In this document: piece after piece, positions 1 to 8,106 of the stretch
Numbering within the stretch: position 1 is the stretch's first letter
How the letters are laid out: each line of letters starts with the position of its first letter
Assembly (NCBI RefSeq): GCF_014696625.1
Contig: NZ_JACJQL010000013.1
Coordinates: 1 to 64,000, forward strand
Length of the DNA stretch: 64,000 nt
Source of the DNA: Nostoc parmelioides FACHB-3921
GTDB taxonomy: Bacteria > Cyanobacteriota > Cyanobacteriia > Cyanobacteriales > Nostocaceae
Direction of reading: 5' to 3'
The notes under the pieces: generated by a model
Told to the model about the DNA's origin: nothing
The model's database searches: none
Seen by the model: only the letters and a program-made list of their open reading frames with translations
Program-made: the position numbers and the translations under genes

Positions 1-120
1 GCTATAAGCTTTAGCTGGCAAACGTTTTCTCTGCTTTCTGCTTCATTATTTACTTCTCTCTAGGCTGATTTTTCTTTTTTTCTACGATTACTGAATCGGT
101 GTTCTAGGAGACTTACTTAA

Positions 121-168
121 AATAAAAAAAGATTTAAATCCCCGATTTTTGGAAAAATTCGGGGATTT
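121..168 (-). terminator. Rho-independent terminator of ridA-like gene
   Basis: A perfect 10-bp stem (136-145 pairing with 159-168, AAATCCCCGA type) encloses a 13-base loop. Read on the minus strand it lies just after the stop of the RidA-like gene and is followed by a T-rich run (complement of the A-run at 121-131), as expected for an intrinsic terminator. Confidence 0.75.
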
Positions 169-173
169 TTGAA

Positions 174-572
174 TTATCTTTCAGGAATCACAGCAATACA
201 CTCAATTTCCACCAATACATCTTTTGGCAACCGCGACACCTCTACACAAGCACGCGCCGGCGCTGTGGCTTCCTCAAAATATTTGGCGTAAACTGCATTC
301 ACAGCAGCAAAATCATTCATATCCGCGAGGAATACAGTTGTTTTGACGACATTAGAAAATTTAATCCCAGCAGCTTGTAAGATTGCTTGGATATTAGCGA
401 ATACTTGTTCTGTTTGCTGTTTTACATCTCCCTCACCCACAACTGTACCGGTATTGGGATCAAGGGCAATTTGTCCAGCTAAGAATAGTAATTTACCAGA
501 AGCGGCGATCGCTTGATTATAAGGCCCCACTGGTGCAGGTGCTTTATCTGTACGAATAACTTGATGAGCCAT
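174..572 (-). CDS. ridA: RidA/YjgF/Rid family imine/enamine deaminase
   Basis: Small cytosolic deaminase of the Rid family (132 residues, the usual length), which hydrolyses reactive enamine/imine intermediates released by PLP enzymes such as threonine dehydratase. The sequence shows the hallmarks of the RidA subgroup: [17 protein letters not shown] near the N terminus, the central [16 protein letters not shown] segment, the [14 protein letters not shown] block that carries the conserved active-site arginine (R107 of E. coli RidA) and the C-terminal VEIECIAV. Starts at ATG 572-570. It is followed by a strong terminator and preceded, in the same direction, by a NUDIX gene about 90 bp upstream. 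Family assignment is firm; the physiological substrate is not visible from sequence. Confidence 0.93.
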   Translation of the reverse strand: MAHQVIRTDKAPAPVGPYNQAIAASGKLLFLAGQIALDPNTGTVVGEGDVKQQTEQVFANIQAILQAAGIKFSNVVKTTVFLADMNDFAAVNAVYAKYFEEATAPARACVEVSRLPKDVLVEIECIAVIPER

Positions 573-660
573 AGATATGATTACGCCTTAAGTTTGGGAA
601 TTTGGGAGCAAGTCTCAGCCTCAGCTTTTGACGATTGGTTACGGACAAATTTTGCATTGT

Positions 661-1092
661 TTAGCCCAATCTCGGACGAATCCCATAATGCCGATAACGC
701 CAATAATCCCGCAAAATGCGATCGTGGTCAAAACATAAATTACTAGGTACAAGCCAAGACTCAAAAACGCCTACACCTTTAGCATCATCTCCGGCTTTTG
801 GTTCTCCCGTTGCTGTCGCCAAAAATACAATACTAATCGTGTGCTGACGCGGGTCACGACTGGGATCAGAATACACTAACAACTGTTCAACTAACTCCAC
901 CTGTAAACCTGTTTCTTCTTCCGCTTCCCGCCGCGCTGCTACTTCCACCGCTTCCCCATAATCCACAAAACCCCCAGGAAGCGCCCAACCGAAAGGCTGA
1001 TTATGTCGCTCAATTAATACTATCGGTCTATGTGATCTATCTACCAATTCAATGATGATATCAACCGTAGGTGTAGGATTTCTATAAGTCAT
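661..1092 (-). CDS. NUDIX hydrolase
   Basis: A 143-residue single-domain NUDIX protein. The Nudix box is complete: [18 protein letters not shown] followed by EEETGL, giving the G-x5-E-x7-REUxEExGU pattern that binds the metal and diphosphate. The N-terminal part ([20 protein letters not shown]) and the WALPGG motif resemble ADP-ribose or nucleotide-sugar pyrophosphatases, but substrate cannot be decided. It is co-directional with the RidA-like gene downstream (spacing about 90 bp), so the two may be cotranscribed. The start codon abuts a block of heptameric repeats that separates it from malQ. Confidence 0.9.
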   Translation of the reverse strand: MTYRNPTPTVDIIIELVDRSHRPIVLIERHNQPFGWALPGGFVDYGEAVEVAARREAEEETGLQVELVEQLLVYSDPSRDPRQHTISIVFLATATGEPKAGDDAKGVGVFESWLVPSNLCFDHDRILRDYWRYRHYGIRPRLG

Positions 1093-1173
1093 TAGTCATT
1101 AGTCATTGGTCATTGGTCATTGGTCAACGGTCAACAGTCATCACTCATCACTCATTACTCATCACTCATTACT
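1088..1173. repeat. Heptameric short tandem repeats (STRR)
   Basis: About twelve consecutive degenerate 7-bp units of the types ATTAGTC, ATTGGTC, AACGGTC and ATCACTC fill the space between the NUDIX gene and malQ. Such heptamer arrays are a known feature of heterocystous cyanobacterial genomes. Confidence 0.85.
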
Positions 1174-1281
1174 TTCACCCTCTCAGATAGCTTTCCAAGG
1201 TGGCGTTAGCATGATAGATTCGATGCGTTCACCAACGGTAGGCGATCGCGCGATCGCTCCTCGTATTATTTGAAGTAAAAT

Positions 1282-2790
1282 ATGCCTTTTATTAGATCAA
1301 GCGGTGTTCTACTGCATCCTACCTCGTTTCCTAGCCGATTTGGCATTGGGGATTTAGGTTTAGAAGCCTACAAATTTATTGATTTCCTGGAAAAGAGCTA
1401 TCAACAATATTGGCAAGTCTTACCCTTAGGCCCCACTGGATACGGTAATTCTCCTTATATGTCGTACTCGGCGTTAGCAGGAAATCATCTGCTGATTAGC
1501 CCAGACAAATTACTAGATGAAGGTTTGCTATCTGAGGAAGATTTTGCTAATCTCCCAAATTTTGCCAACGAAAAAGTAGATTTTGAGCAGGCTGCGCCTA
1601 TCAAAATTCAACTCCTCAAAAAAGCTTGTGAGAATTTCAAAACAAAAGCATCACCCTTGCAAAAAAAAGGTTTTGCTGGGTTTTGTGAAACTAAAGGCTA
1701 TTGGCTAGATGATTATGCCTTATTTATGGCGCTAAAGGATACAAAGAATAGCACCAGTTGGCACACATGGGAACCAGAACTAGCGCAACGTGATGCAGCA
1801 GCTTTAGAAAAGGTACAGCGTCAACTGACGGATGAGATTTTTTATTACAAATTCATCCAGTATGAATTTTTCCGTCAGTGGTCAGAGTTGAAGAGTTACG
1901 CCAATATGCGGGGGATCGAAATTATCGGTGATATCCCGATTTACGTAGCCCATGATAGTGCTGATGTCTGGGCGAATCCTGATATATTTTGTCTTGACGA
2001 GGAAACGGGGGAAGTTGCGCTGATGGCGGGTGTCCCACCAGATTATTTTAGTGCTACTGGTCAGTTGTGGGGCAACCCGGTTTATAACTGGGAGGAGTTA
2101 CAAAAACAAAACTTTAAGTGGTGGGTGCAGCGTTTTGAGGCGATGCTGGATTACGTTGATGTGATTCGTATCGACCACTTCCGAGGATTTGAAGCTTTCT
2201 GGGCTGTACCCCAAGGTGAGGAAACAGCTATGAATGGTGAGTGGGTGACAGCACCAGGGGAAGAACTATTTGATGTCATTAAGCAAAAACTGGGTAAATT
2301 ACCTGTTTTGGCAGAAGATTTAGGGATAATTACACCAGAAGTAGAAGCGCTACGAGATAAGTACGAATTCCCAGGGATGAAGGTTTTGCAGTTTGCTTTT
2401 GGTTCTGACCCAGGAAATCCTTTTTTACCTTTTAACTACAGCCGTAATTTTGTAGTTTATACAGGAACTCACGATAATGACACAACTGTAGGTTGGTTTA
2501 ATACAGCCAATGATTATGAAAAAAACAATCTATTACTTTATTTGGGTTGTATTAGTCCTGAAGGTATCCACTGGGATTTAATTCGCTTGGCTTTGAGTTC
2601 TGTAGCGAATCAAGCCATTATTCCTTTACAAGATATTTTGGGCTTGGGTAACGAGGCGCGAATGAATTTTCCTAGCATTGCTGAGGGAAATTGGGCGTGG
2701 CGCTATGATTCTGCAACGTTAACAGATGAATTAAGCGATCGCTTCAAGACTCTCACTAAACTATACGGTCGCGCCCCGCAGGAAAAATAG
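1282..2790 (+). CDS. malQ: 4-alpha-glucanotransferase (amylomaltase, GH77)
   Basis: Disproportionating enzyme that transfers alpha-1,4-glucan segments between maltooligosaccharides in glycogen turnover. At 502 residues it has the normal length for bacterial GH77. Visible signatures are SGVLLHPTSFPSRFGIGDLG at the N terminus, IDHFRGFEAFWAVP (nucleophile Asp region, about residue 297), EDLGIITPEVEALRDKY (acid/base Glu region, about 344) and YTGTHDNDT (about 397). Start ATG 1282 gives the canonical family N terminus. The last codons are unusual: the C terminus GRAPQEK is followed by a hicBA cassette and then by a second, slightly diverged copy of the malQ tail at 3397-3465 that ends GRAPQGKQDN, so the natural 3' end seems to have been displaced by an insertion. 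Confidence 0.97.
   Translation: MPFIRSSGVLLHPTSFPSRFGIGDLGLEAYKFIDFLEKSYQQYWQVLPLGPTGYGNSPYMSYSALAGNHLLISPDKLLDEGLLSEEDFANLPNFANEKVDFEQAAPIKIQLLKKACENFKTKASPLQKKGFAGFCETKGYWLDDYALFMALKDTKNSTSWHTWEPELAQRDAAALEKVQRQLTDEIFYYKFIQYEFFRQWSELKSYANMRGIEIIGDIPIYVAHDSADVWANPDIFCLDEETGEVALMAGVPPDYFSATGQLWGNPVYNWEELQKQNFKWWVQRFEAMLDYVDVIRIDHFRGFEAFWAVPQGEETAMNGEWVTAPGEELFDVIKQKLGKLPVLAEDLGIITPEVEALRDKYEFPGMKVLQFAFGSDPGNPFLPFNYSRNFVVYTGTHDNDTTVGWFNTANDYEKNNLLLYLGCISPEGIHWDLIRLALSSVANQAIIPLQDILGLGNEARMNFPSIAEGNWAWRYDSATLTDELSDRFKTLTKLYGRAPQEK
2738..2782 (+). repeat. Direct repeat copy 1: malQ 3' end (copy 2 at 3404-3448)
   Basis: This 45-bp segment of the malQ tail is repeated exactly 666 bp downstream with only three mismatches (2763 A/C, 2778 G/A, 2781 G/A). 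The two copies bracket the hicBA genes. This looks like a duplication made when the cassette was inserted at the malQ 3' end. Confidence 0.85.
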
Positions 2791-2955
2791 GGTGTAGGGG
2801 TGTAGGGTTTTTCATTCCTATAATCCTACATCTCACATTTTTTCTTAATTAAGCAGACTACAAACAGCTTGACTTAAACTGTAATATGAGGTGATAAGTG
2901 GGCGATGCAAGATGTTGCCTTATGTCGTTGAATAGTTAAGCAATAATAATCAGCT

Positions 2956-3165
2956 ATGAAAATCTTCACTGCGATTATCGAGCGAGATTCAGATACCAAC
3001 CTTTATGTTGGTTATGTTCCTGGTTTTTCTGGAGCGCATTCCCAGGGAGAAACTTTGGACGAGTTGCACGAAAATCTCCGCGAAGTAATTGAAATGCTTT
3101 TGGAAGATGAAAAAGTAGTATTCAAAACGGAGTTTGTAGGCACACAGCAGATTGTGGTTCAGTGA
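2956..3165 (+). CDS. hicB: HicB-family antitoxin (type II TA)
   Basis: A 69-residue protein with the short HicB fold: MKIFTAIIERD, then YVGYVPGFSGAHSQGETLDE, then LHENLREVIEMLLE. It would bind and inhibit the neighbouring HicA mRNA interferase. No extra DNA-binding domain is present, which is common in the short cyanobacterial HicB proteins. It ends three bases before the hicA ATG, so the pair is translationally coupled. Here the antitoxin is first and the toxin second. The cassette lies between two copies of the malQ tail, which points to horizontal acquisition. Confidence 0.9.
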   Translation: MKIFTAIIERDSDTNLYVGYVPGFSGAHSQGETLDELHENLREVIEMLLEDEKVVFKTEFVGTQQIVVQ

Positions 3166-3168
3166 GTT

Positions 3169-3393
3169 ATGAGCAGTGTTCCCGTTCTGAAGCCACAAGA
3201 GGTTGTACGTATTCTAGAAAATTTAGGCTTTGTAGAAGTTCGTCAAAATGGCTCTCACAAGCAGTTTCGCCATCAAGATGGTCGAGGGACAACTGTCCCA
3301 TTTCATAAAGGGCGTGATGTTTCTCCCAGACTTTTACGACAAATAGCCAACGACATTGAATTGACTCTTGAAGAATTTCTAGAATCGAGGTGA
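3169..3393 (+). CDS. hicA: HicA-family mRNA interferase toxin
   Basis: A 74-residue HicA/YcfA protein with a dsRBD-like fold. It begins LKPQEVVRILENLGF, and the catalytic histidine lies in NGSHKQFRHQDG (about residue 26), followed by TVPFHKGRDVSPRLLRQIA. HicA toxins cut mRNA independently of translation. Gene spacing to hicB is three bases. The reading frame is intact and the catalytic histidine present, so the toxin is probably functional. Directly behind its stop codon starts the displaced malQ tail. Confidence 0.92.
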   Translation: MSSVPVLKPQEVVRILENLGFVEVRQNGSHKQFRHQDGRGTTVPFHKGRDVSPRLLRQIANDIELTLEEFLESR

Positions 3394-3396
3394 GAT

Positions 3397-3465
3397 ATGA
3401 TCCATCGCTTCAAGACTCTCACTAAACTCTACGGTCGCGCCCCACAAGGTAAGCAGGATAACTAA
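3397..3465 (+). pseudogene. Orphaned malQ 3' end (22-codon remnant)
   Basis: An ATG-started frame of 22 codons reads MIH-RFKTLTKLYGRAP-QGKQDN and then stops with TAA. RFKTLTKLYGRAP is identical to the end of the malQ product 666 bp upstream. The tail GKQDN is probably the original C terminus of MalQ before hicBA inserted. It has no function visible on its own. Confidence 0.75.
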
Positions 3466-3483
3466 TTCTTAATTAGGGTTTGA

Positions 3484-3516
3484 GGGTGTAGGGATGTAGG
3501 TATTCAACCTACACCC
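3484..3516. terminator. Hairpin between hicA and the RodZ-like gene
   Basis: GGGTGTAGG (3484-3492) pairs perfectly with CCTACACCC (3508-3516), with an alternative inner stem (3495-3501 with 3507-3513). It lies between two converging genes and can serve as a bidirectional terminator; there is no clear T-run. Confidence 0.4.
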
Positions 3517-3543
3517 CTATACCCCCATACCCCTATACCCCTT

Positions 3544-4344
3544 CTACAATCCAGGTTGAGCTGCAATCTTAATTTCTTCCTCTTCACCTAGTTCTCCCAT
3601 TTTTTTGGCTGCTTGCTGATTGACACTCATCAGCACACCACCAGCATTATTGGTTTTCACAGTTAGTTGTTCTTGGGCTTTCCAAACTCGATGAGAACCT
3701 TCTGGTAAAGTTCCTTCAAATTCTGTTTTCCCATCAGCTATGACGCGAATCCACGATGATGCTTTGAGAGTGACACCAATCTGTACGGATTGATGATTTT
3801 TCTCTTTGGTGATGCGATCGCTTACAGGTTCAGTTTTAATTAACTTTGGTTGGGAATCGGCTACTGTTTCTTGATTAATCTGTGGTGTATTCTCATTGTC
3901 GTTTGCCCGCAGTGCAGCGTTATTTAATAATTGCGACAAGCCACTAACAGAGCAGACGATAACCAGTATGTAAAGTAAGTAAAGATGAATAGGCCGTAAT
4001 AAGCTAATTGATGGGGATTCGCCTACAGGCTGAAGTTTCTTTTGCTCGGAAACAACAGGGAAATGGCTAGACAATTCCACACCATTAAAGCCAAGTGCAT
4101 CAGCAAATTGTCTAATCAAACCTTGAATATATATTGGTTCTGGTAAATCGTTGAGATTACCTTCTTCAATTGCTTGCAACAATCGCCGAGGAATTCTAGT
4201 GATAGCGACCATTTCTTCTAGAGATAAACCCTTTTCTTGTCGGGAAGCCCATAATTGAGCGCCCAATTCGGCTAGTTTTTCGGCTCTTTGTTGGTCTAAC
4301 GAAAGTTGCGGTTGCTCATCTTGCTTTCTTTTTAGCCATTTCAT
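3544..4344 (-). CDS. RodZ-like HTH transmembrane protein
   Basis: A 266-residue protein with the RodZ domain order. Residues about 28-95 form a Cro/CI-like HTH_25 domain (RQEKGLSLEEMVAITRIP, then LQAIEEGNLNDLPEPIY, then GLIRQFADALG), then comes a linker, one membrane segment around residues 118-140 (LYLLYILVIVCSVSGL) and a periplasmic beta-rich domain resembling DUF4115 (VTLKASSWIRVIADGKTEFE). RodZ proteins link MreB to the cell-wall elongation machinery; whether this one does so is inferred. A good ribosome site (AAGGAG) precedes ATG 4344. The next gene in the same direction, a pseudouridine synthase, is separated by a short spacer. Confidence 0.82.
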   Translation of the reverse strand: MKWLKRKQDEQPQLSLDQQRAEKLAELGAQLWASRQEKGLSLEEMVAITRIPRRLLQAIEEGNLNDLPEPIYIQGLIRQFADALGFNGVELSSHFPVVSEQKKLQPVGESPSISLLRPIHLYLLYILVIVCSVSGLSQLLNNAALRANDNENTPQINQETVADSQPKLIKTEPVSDRITKEKNHQSVQIGVTLKASSWIRVIADGKTEFEGTLPEGSHRVWKAQEQLTVKTNNAGGVLMSVNQQAAKKMGELGEEEEIKIAAQPGL

Positions 4345-4429
4345 GACTTATCTAAACTCCTTACCTCAGCTGAATCTCTTAATAGGATTGAGTGTTAGTT
4401 GACAGTTGACAGGTGATAACTCAATATCT

Positions 4430-5218
4430 CTACGCAAGGGGATTGTGAATGTTGTTCGGTTTCGTAGGGATATGCTTTAACTGTTCTTGCAAACTATGAA
4501 TCTCTTCGTCTCGAAGAATACGATAATTTCCAGCACGCAATAATGGTTGTTTTGAGGTTTGTAATTGAATTGAACCGATCGCCGTACGATGTAACTTAAT
4601 GACTGGATATCCCAATTGTTCTGCTACACGGCGAATTTGGCGATTGCGTCCCTCCTGCAAAACGATTTCTAAACGACTTTTTTCCACTAGACTTTCTAGC
4701 AAGCTTACCTTGGCTTTGCGGGTTTTTCTCCCATCTAACAGCACACCCTCCCGCCACTTTTCTAGCACTGCTTCCGGGGGATGACCTTTCACTAAAACTT
4801 GATAAGTCTTGGGAATACTATGACTGGGATGAGTCAGCTTAAATGTCAAATCTCCATCATTGGTAAGTATTAATGCTCCTGTAGAATCTGCGTCTAGGCG
4901 ACCAACTGGGTGAAGACCCAAACCCTTACGTAATTCCTCTGGCAGTAAATCTAACACAGTTTTTCTACCCTGTGGATCGTAGCAAGTAGAAACTACTCCG
5001 GTGGGTTTGTTTAGTAATAAGTACGTTAGACGGGGATGCCTTTGAGCTGATACTGACTTACCATCAACTGTAATTATATCCCGTTCCGGGTCAACTTTTT
5101 GACCTAATTCAGCCAATGTGCCATTTATCTGCACACGCGATCGCCGTATCATTTCTTCTGCCTCCCGACGAGAGGCGATACCCCATTGAGCAAGAACTTT
5201 TTGTAACCTAGCCTCCAT
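4430..5218 (-). CDS. 23S/16S rRNA pseudouridine synthase, RsuA/RluB family
   Basis: Pseudouridine synthase of the RluB/RsuA/RluE/RluF family. An N-terminal S4 RNA-binding domain (RLQKVLAQWGIASRREAEEM) is followed by the catalytic domain with LLLNKPTGVVST, the GRLDADSTG motif that carries the catalytic aspartate, and the C-terminal QEGRNRQIRRVAEQLGYPV. I place the start at ATG 5218-5216 because the S4 domain begins immediately after it; an in-frame ATG at 5269 would add 17 residues unlike the family. Which uridine is modified cannot be read from sequence; RluB-like length and motif make 23S rRNA the likelier target. Confidence 0.9.
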   Translation of the reverse strand: MEARLQKVLAQWGIASRREAEEMIRRSRVQINGTLAELGQKVDPERDIITVDGKSVSAQRHPRLTYLLLNKPTGVVSTCYDPQGRKTVLDLLPEELRKGLGLHPVGRLDADSTGALILTNDGDLTFKLTHPSHSIPKTYQVLVKGHPPEAVLEKWREGVLLDGRKTRKAKVSLLESLVEKSRLEIVLQEGRNRQIRRVAEQLGYPVIKLHRTAIGSIQLQTSKQPLLRAGNYRILRDEEIHSLQEQLKHIPTKPNNIHNPLA

Positions 5219-5493
5219 ATTTAACAATTCAAAATACCCTACAGGAAACGCAAGCGCTACAAAATTCAAAACAGCTAGAGTTCGGACAACAGTCCTTTAC
5301 TCAACCGAGACTGCTTGTTTTTGATTAGGTTTTTAAACCCTTGAATTTACGATAAATTACGGTTGATAATTTTAGAGCCTAAAGAACAATCATAATCTTG
5401 GTGTTTTGTAGATATTAGCTATAGATGTTACAGTTAAGGCTTATTTAAAGTTCGCTTGACTACCCAGCAAATACGCATTTATAGAGTGGTTAA

Positions 5494-6207
5494 ATGCCAG
5501 AGAATAATTCCCAAACAAGAGGTTTAAACAAAATCCGCATCATTACGAATGTGTTGACCACAGCTTTAAAATTGTGGTTGCGATCGCAAGTCAGTCAAAT
5601 CTCTGATCTGGAAGTAGAAATAAAAGCCAGCGATCGCCAACTTCTCTCCGGTTGCATTCCCTGGGTTTCTATATTTGCTAGTCATGCCATCTATCAAGGC
5701 CTCCATATTACACAAATTAAACTCGCGGCAGAGAATATTCAAATCAATATTGGTCAAGTACTTAAGGGTCAACCCCTGCAATTATTGCAAGTAGTACCCG
5801 TAAGTGGTGAGTTAATCATAGATGAGACAGATTTAAATACTTCCCTTTCATCTGGGCTATTATCGACTGCTTTAAATGATGTACTGGATAAACTTTTACC
5901 AGAATATTGGTCAAAATCCAAGCATATTCTTTGGCAAAAAATTATTCTGGATCATCAGCAAATCAAACTGAATGCTATCCTAACATCTGCAAGTGAACCT
6001 ATACCCCTGGAAATTTGCTTACACTTAGACTTACTCAGTGGACAGGAATTGCAATTATCGCAAATTCGAGTTCAACAAAACCAAGTCACCCTATTAGAAG
6101 ATAGCGATCCGCATAATGTGGATCTTGGCTCAGATGTTGATATACAAGAACTGAAGCTTACCCCTGGACAGTTAGTTTGTCGCGGACAAGTGAACGTTAA
6201 TCCGTGA
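5494..6207 (+). CDS. DUF2993 (LmeA-like phospholipid-binding) protein
   Basis: A 237-residue protein of the DUF2993/LmeA type widespread in cyanobacteria. It has VLTTALKLWLRSQVSQISDLE near the N terminus and a repeated beta-strand core (HITQIKLAAENIQINIG and LQLSQIRVQQNQVTLLE). LmeA-like proteins are lipid-binding; no catalytic residues are known. There is no clear signal peptide, so the location is unclear. The gene is isolated in its direction, divergent from the pseudouridine synthase and converging on cdsA. The 3' flank holds CAGGGGAAG-type repeats. Confidence 0.7.
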   Translation: MPENNSQTRGLNKIRIITNVLTTALKLWLRSQVSQISDLEVEIKASDRQLLSGCIPWVSIFASHAIYQGLHITQIKLAAENIQINIGQVLKGQPLQLLQVVPVSGELIIDETDLNTSLSSGLLSTALNDVLDKLLPEYWSKSKHILWQKIILDHQQIKLNAILTSASEPIPLEICLHLDLLSGQELQLSQIRVQQNQVTLLEDSDPHNVDLGSDVDIQELKLTPGQLVCRGQVNVNP

Positions 6208-6281
6208 TGATGGAGTGGGCAGGAGGCAGGGGAAGCAGGGGAAGTAAAGAAGAATGACCACTGACGACTGACAACTGACTA

Positions 6282-7166
6282 TTAGCTAAGTAATGGCAAA
6301 ATGAGCGTGACGAAATAGTAAACCAAAGGAGCGGTGAAGATATAACTATCTGTGCGATCTAAGATGCCACCATGACCGGGGATCAATTGTCCGGAGTCCT
6401 TCACACCAGCATCGCGCTTCAGCATTGACTCAGTGAGGTCGCCTAATAGACTAGCCAAACCAATTAGTAAGCCTAAAATTGTGCCAGTCAACAGAAATTG
6501 GGGTAACTGAAGATAAAAAGCACCAGCCAAAGCTACGGCTAGACTAGCACTGATACCAAAAACAGCACCTTCCACTGTTTTTTTCGGGCTGATATCAGAC
6601 AGACGAGTTTTGCCGAAGAATTTACCGATAGTATATGCACCGATGTCTGCTGCCCAGATGCACAAAAATGTCAGCACTGTAATTTTGAACCCTTGGGGGA
6701 GAGAGGCAAAATTTCTTTCTTCGAGAATATCTGTCAAACTTCCTGGCCAGTAGCCCCCTAAAGGTAAATTACTGATGGCTGTGCTACCAATTGACCGTAA
6801 CCGCACCCAATAACTGGGTAAGTACCCGACATAAAATAGTCCCATAATCGATGCCGAAACATCGGCTATTGTGGCCATTTTCGGTTGAAATAGTAAATAA
6901 AAGCAGATAAATGTACCTGCAATGGGCATGACAGCATCAACTAAATTGCTGTCCAAAGTACAAGTAACTAGTAAAACTTGACTAAGGAATAAAGTAGTTT
7001 TCGCGGCTGGCAAAATTCCTCTAGTGCGAACTAAATCAAAGTATTCCTGTTGTCCTAAGAAAACAACGATCGCCAGCATGATGGTGAAATACCAACCCCC
7101 CAACAGGACAGCAACTAAAGCAAGGGCGATCGCAACAATTCCACTAATAATCCGAGACCAAGGCAT
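6282..7166 (-). CDS. cdsA: Phosphatidate cytidylyltransferase
   Basis: Integral membrane enzyme that makes CDP-diacylglycerol from phosphatidate and CTP, the precursor of phosphatidylglycerol. The 294-residue protein has about eight hydrophobic segments. The C-terminal family signature is present: SPKKTVEGAVFG, LASLLGDLTESMLKRDAGVKD and PGHGGILDRTDSYIF, covering the metal/CTP-binding aspartates. Start ATG 7166 gives the expected short cytosolic N terminus followed by a membrane helix. It lies downstream of cbiT in the same direction, but a repeat-filled 267-bp spacer separates them. Confidence 0.93.
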   Translation of the reverse strand: MPWSRIISGIVAIALALVAVLLGGWYFTIMLAIVVFLGQQEYFDLVRTRGILPAAKTTLFLSQVLLVTCTLDSNLVDAVMPIAGTFICFYLLFQPKMATIADVSASIMGLFYVGYLPSYWVRLRSIGSTAISNLPLGGYWPGSLTDILEERNFASLPQGFKITVLTFLCIWAADIGAYTIGKFFGKTRLSDISPKKTVEGAVFGISASLAVALAGAFYLQLPQFLLTGTILGLLIGLASLLGDLTESMLKRDAGVKDSGQLIPGHGGILDRTDSYIFTAPLVYYFVTLILPLLS

Positions 7167-7433
7167 AGAAGTATTCGGGGTTGGGTACTGGGTGTGGGGA
7201 TTGGGGATTGGGTACTGGGGGCTGGGTACTGGGTGTGGGGATTGGGGATTGGGTACTGGGGACTGGGTATTGGGCGAAAATCTTGGAGTAAGTTCGCCCG
7301 GAGGGAAACCCTCCTCACGACTTCTCTTCCTGCCTCCCCTGCCTCCCCTGCCTCCCCTGCCTCCCCTGCCTTCTTCTCCCTACTCTCCATCCTCTTCTAC
7401 TCTTCCTAGTACCCAGTCCCTATTCCCCAATCC
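7167..7433. repeat. Repeat-filled spacer between cbiT and cdsA
   Basis: Almost the entire spacer is repetitive. From 7180 to about 7275 run degenerate heptamers such as GGGTACT, GGGATTG and GGGGACT; from about 7330 to 7372 a 9-bp unit CTGCCTCCC is repeated about four to five times; the rest is CCCAATCCC-type sequence. No promoter or terminator could be singled out. Confidence 0.85.
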
Positions 7434-8036
7434 CTAGTCTAGTTTCTCACCACTGAGGATAAAAATGGGATCAACTGCGGCAAAGGTTTGAGAAAATCCT
7501 CGCGTTTCTAAGCGATTGACTGCGGACTGAACAACTTCAATGTTTCTCGCTTGTAATTGGGAAAAGCTCTGGGAAATAGCATACAAGCTTTCGAGGTTAG
7601 CGGCTGTGGCGATAACTCTGCCTGATGATGGTAAATATTGCCATACTGCTTGCAAAATCTCTTGAATCGGTCTTCCTCCCTCAATGCAGACGCGATGAGG
7701 AGCAGTTTTAATATTATGTAGACATTCGGGGGCGCTACCTTCGACTATTTCCACATTTTTGACATCAAAGCGATCGCAATTTCGTTTAATTAAATTTGCG
7801 ACTTCTTCGTCTCGTTCCACAGCAATAATCTGTCCTTTTGGACATAGTAGCCCCACTTCCACAGGAATTGTACCTGTCCCCGCACCAATATCCCATAAAA
7901 CCGAGTCAGGTTCTAAACGTAGTTGAGAAATTAACAACAGCCTAATTTCTCGCTGGGTAAGGGGGATTCCCGGCAAATGCTCGAAGAATTCATCGGGGAT
8001 ACCAGGGGTAACATAAGGCCAAAGTTGGGAAGGCAT
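7434..8036 (-). CDS. cbiT: Precorrin-8X/6Y decarboxylating C15-methyltransferase subunit CbiT
   Basis: SAM-dependent methyltransferase of corrin-ring (cobalamin) synthesis, matching the stand-alone CbiT half of CobL. Visible are LLLISQLRLEPDSVLWDIG, the SAM loop GAGTGTIPVEVG, then GQIIAVERDEEVANLIKRN and CIEGGRPIQEIL. I chose ATG 8036 (protein start MPSQLWPYVTPGIPDE), which gives about 200 residues, the family length. An upstream ATG at 8135 would add 33 unrelated residues and run into the divergent kinase gene that begins at 8107. No other cobalamin gene is in the window. Confidence 0.88.
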   Translation of the reverse strand: MPSQLWPYVTPGIPDEFFEHLPGIPLTQREIRLLLISQLRLEPDSVLWDIGAGTGTIPVEVGLLCPKGQIIAVERDEEVANLIKRNCDRFDVKNVEIVEGSAPECLHNIKTAPHRVCIEGGRPIQEILQAVWQYLPSSGRVIATAANLESLYAISQSFSQLQARNIEVVQSAVNRLETRGFSQTFAAVDPIFILSGEKLD

Positions 8037-8106
8037 AGAAAGATACAATATATTAGGGGTATTAGTTTGTTTAATTTGGCAAGTTATAAACGTAGCGTTA
8101 TAAGCA

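Noticed and set aside
7024..7437. Overlapping open frames in the cbiT-cdsA spacer on both strands
   Set aside because: They are translated repeat DNA with no family similarity and overlap cdsA.
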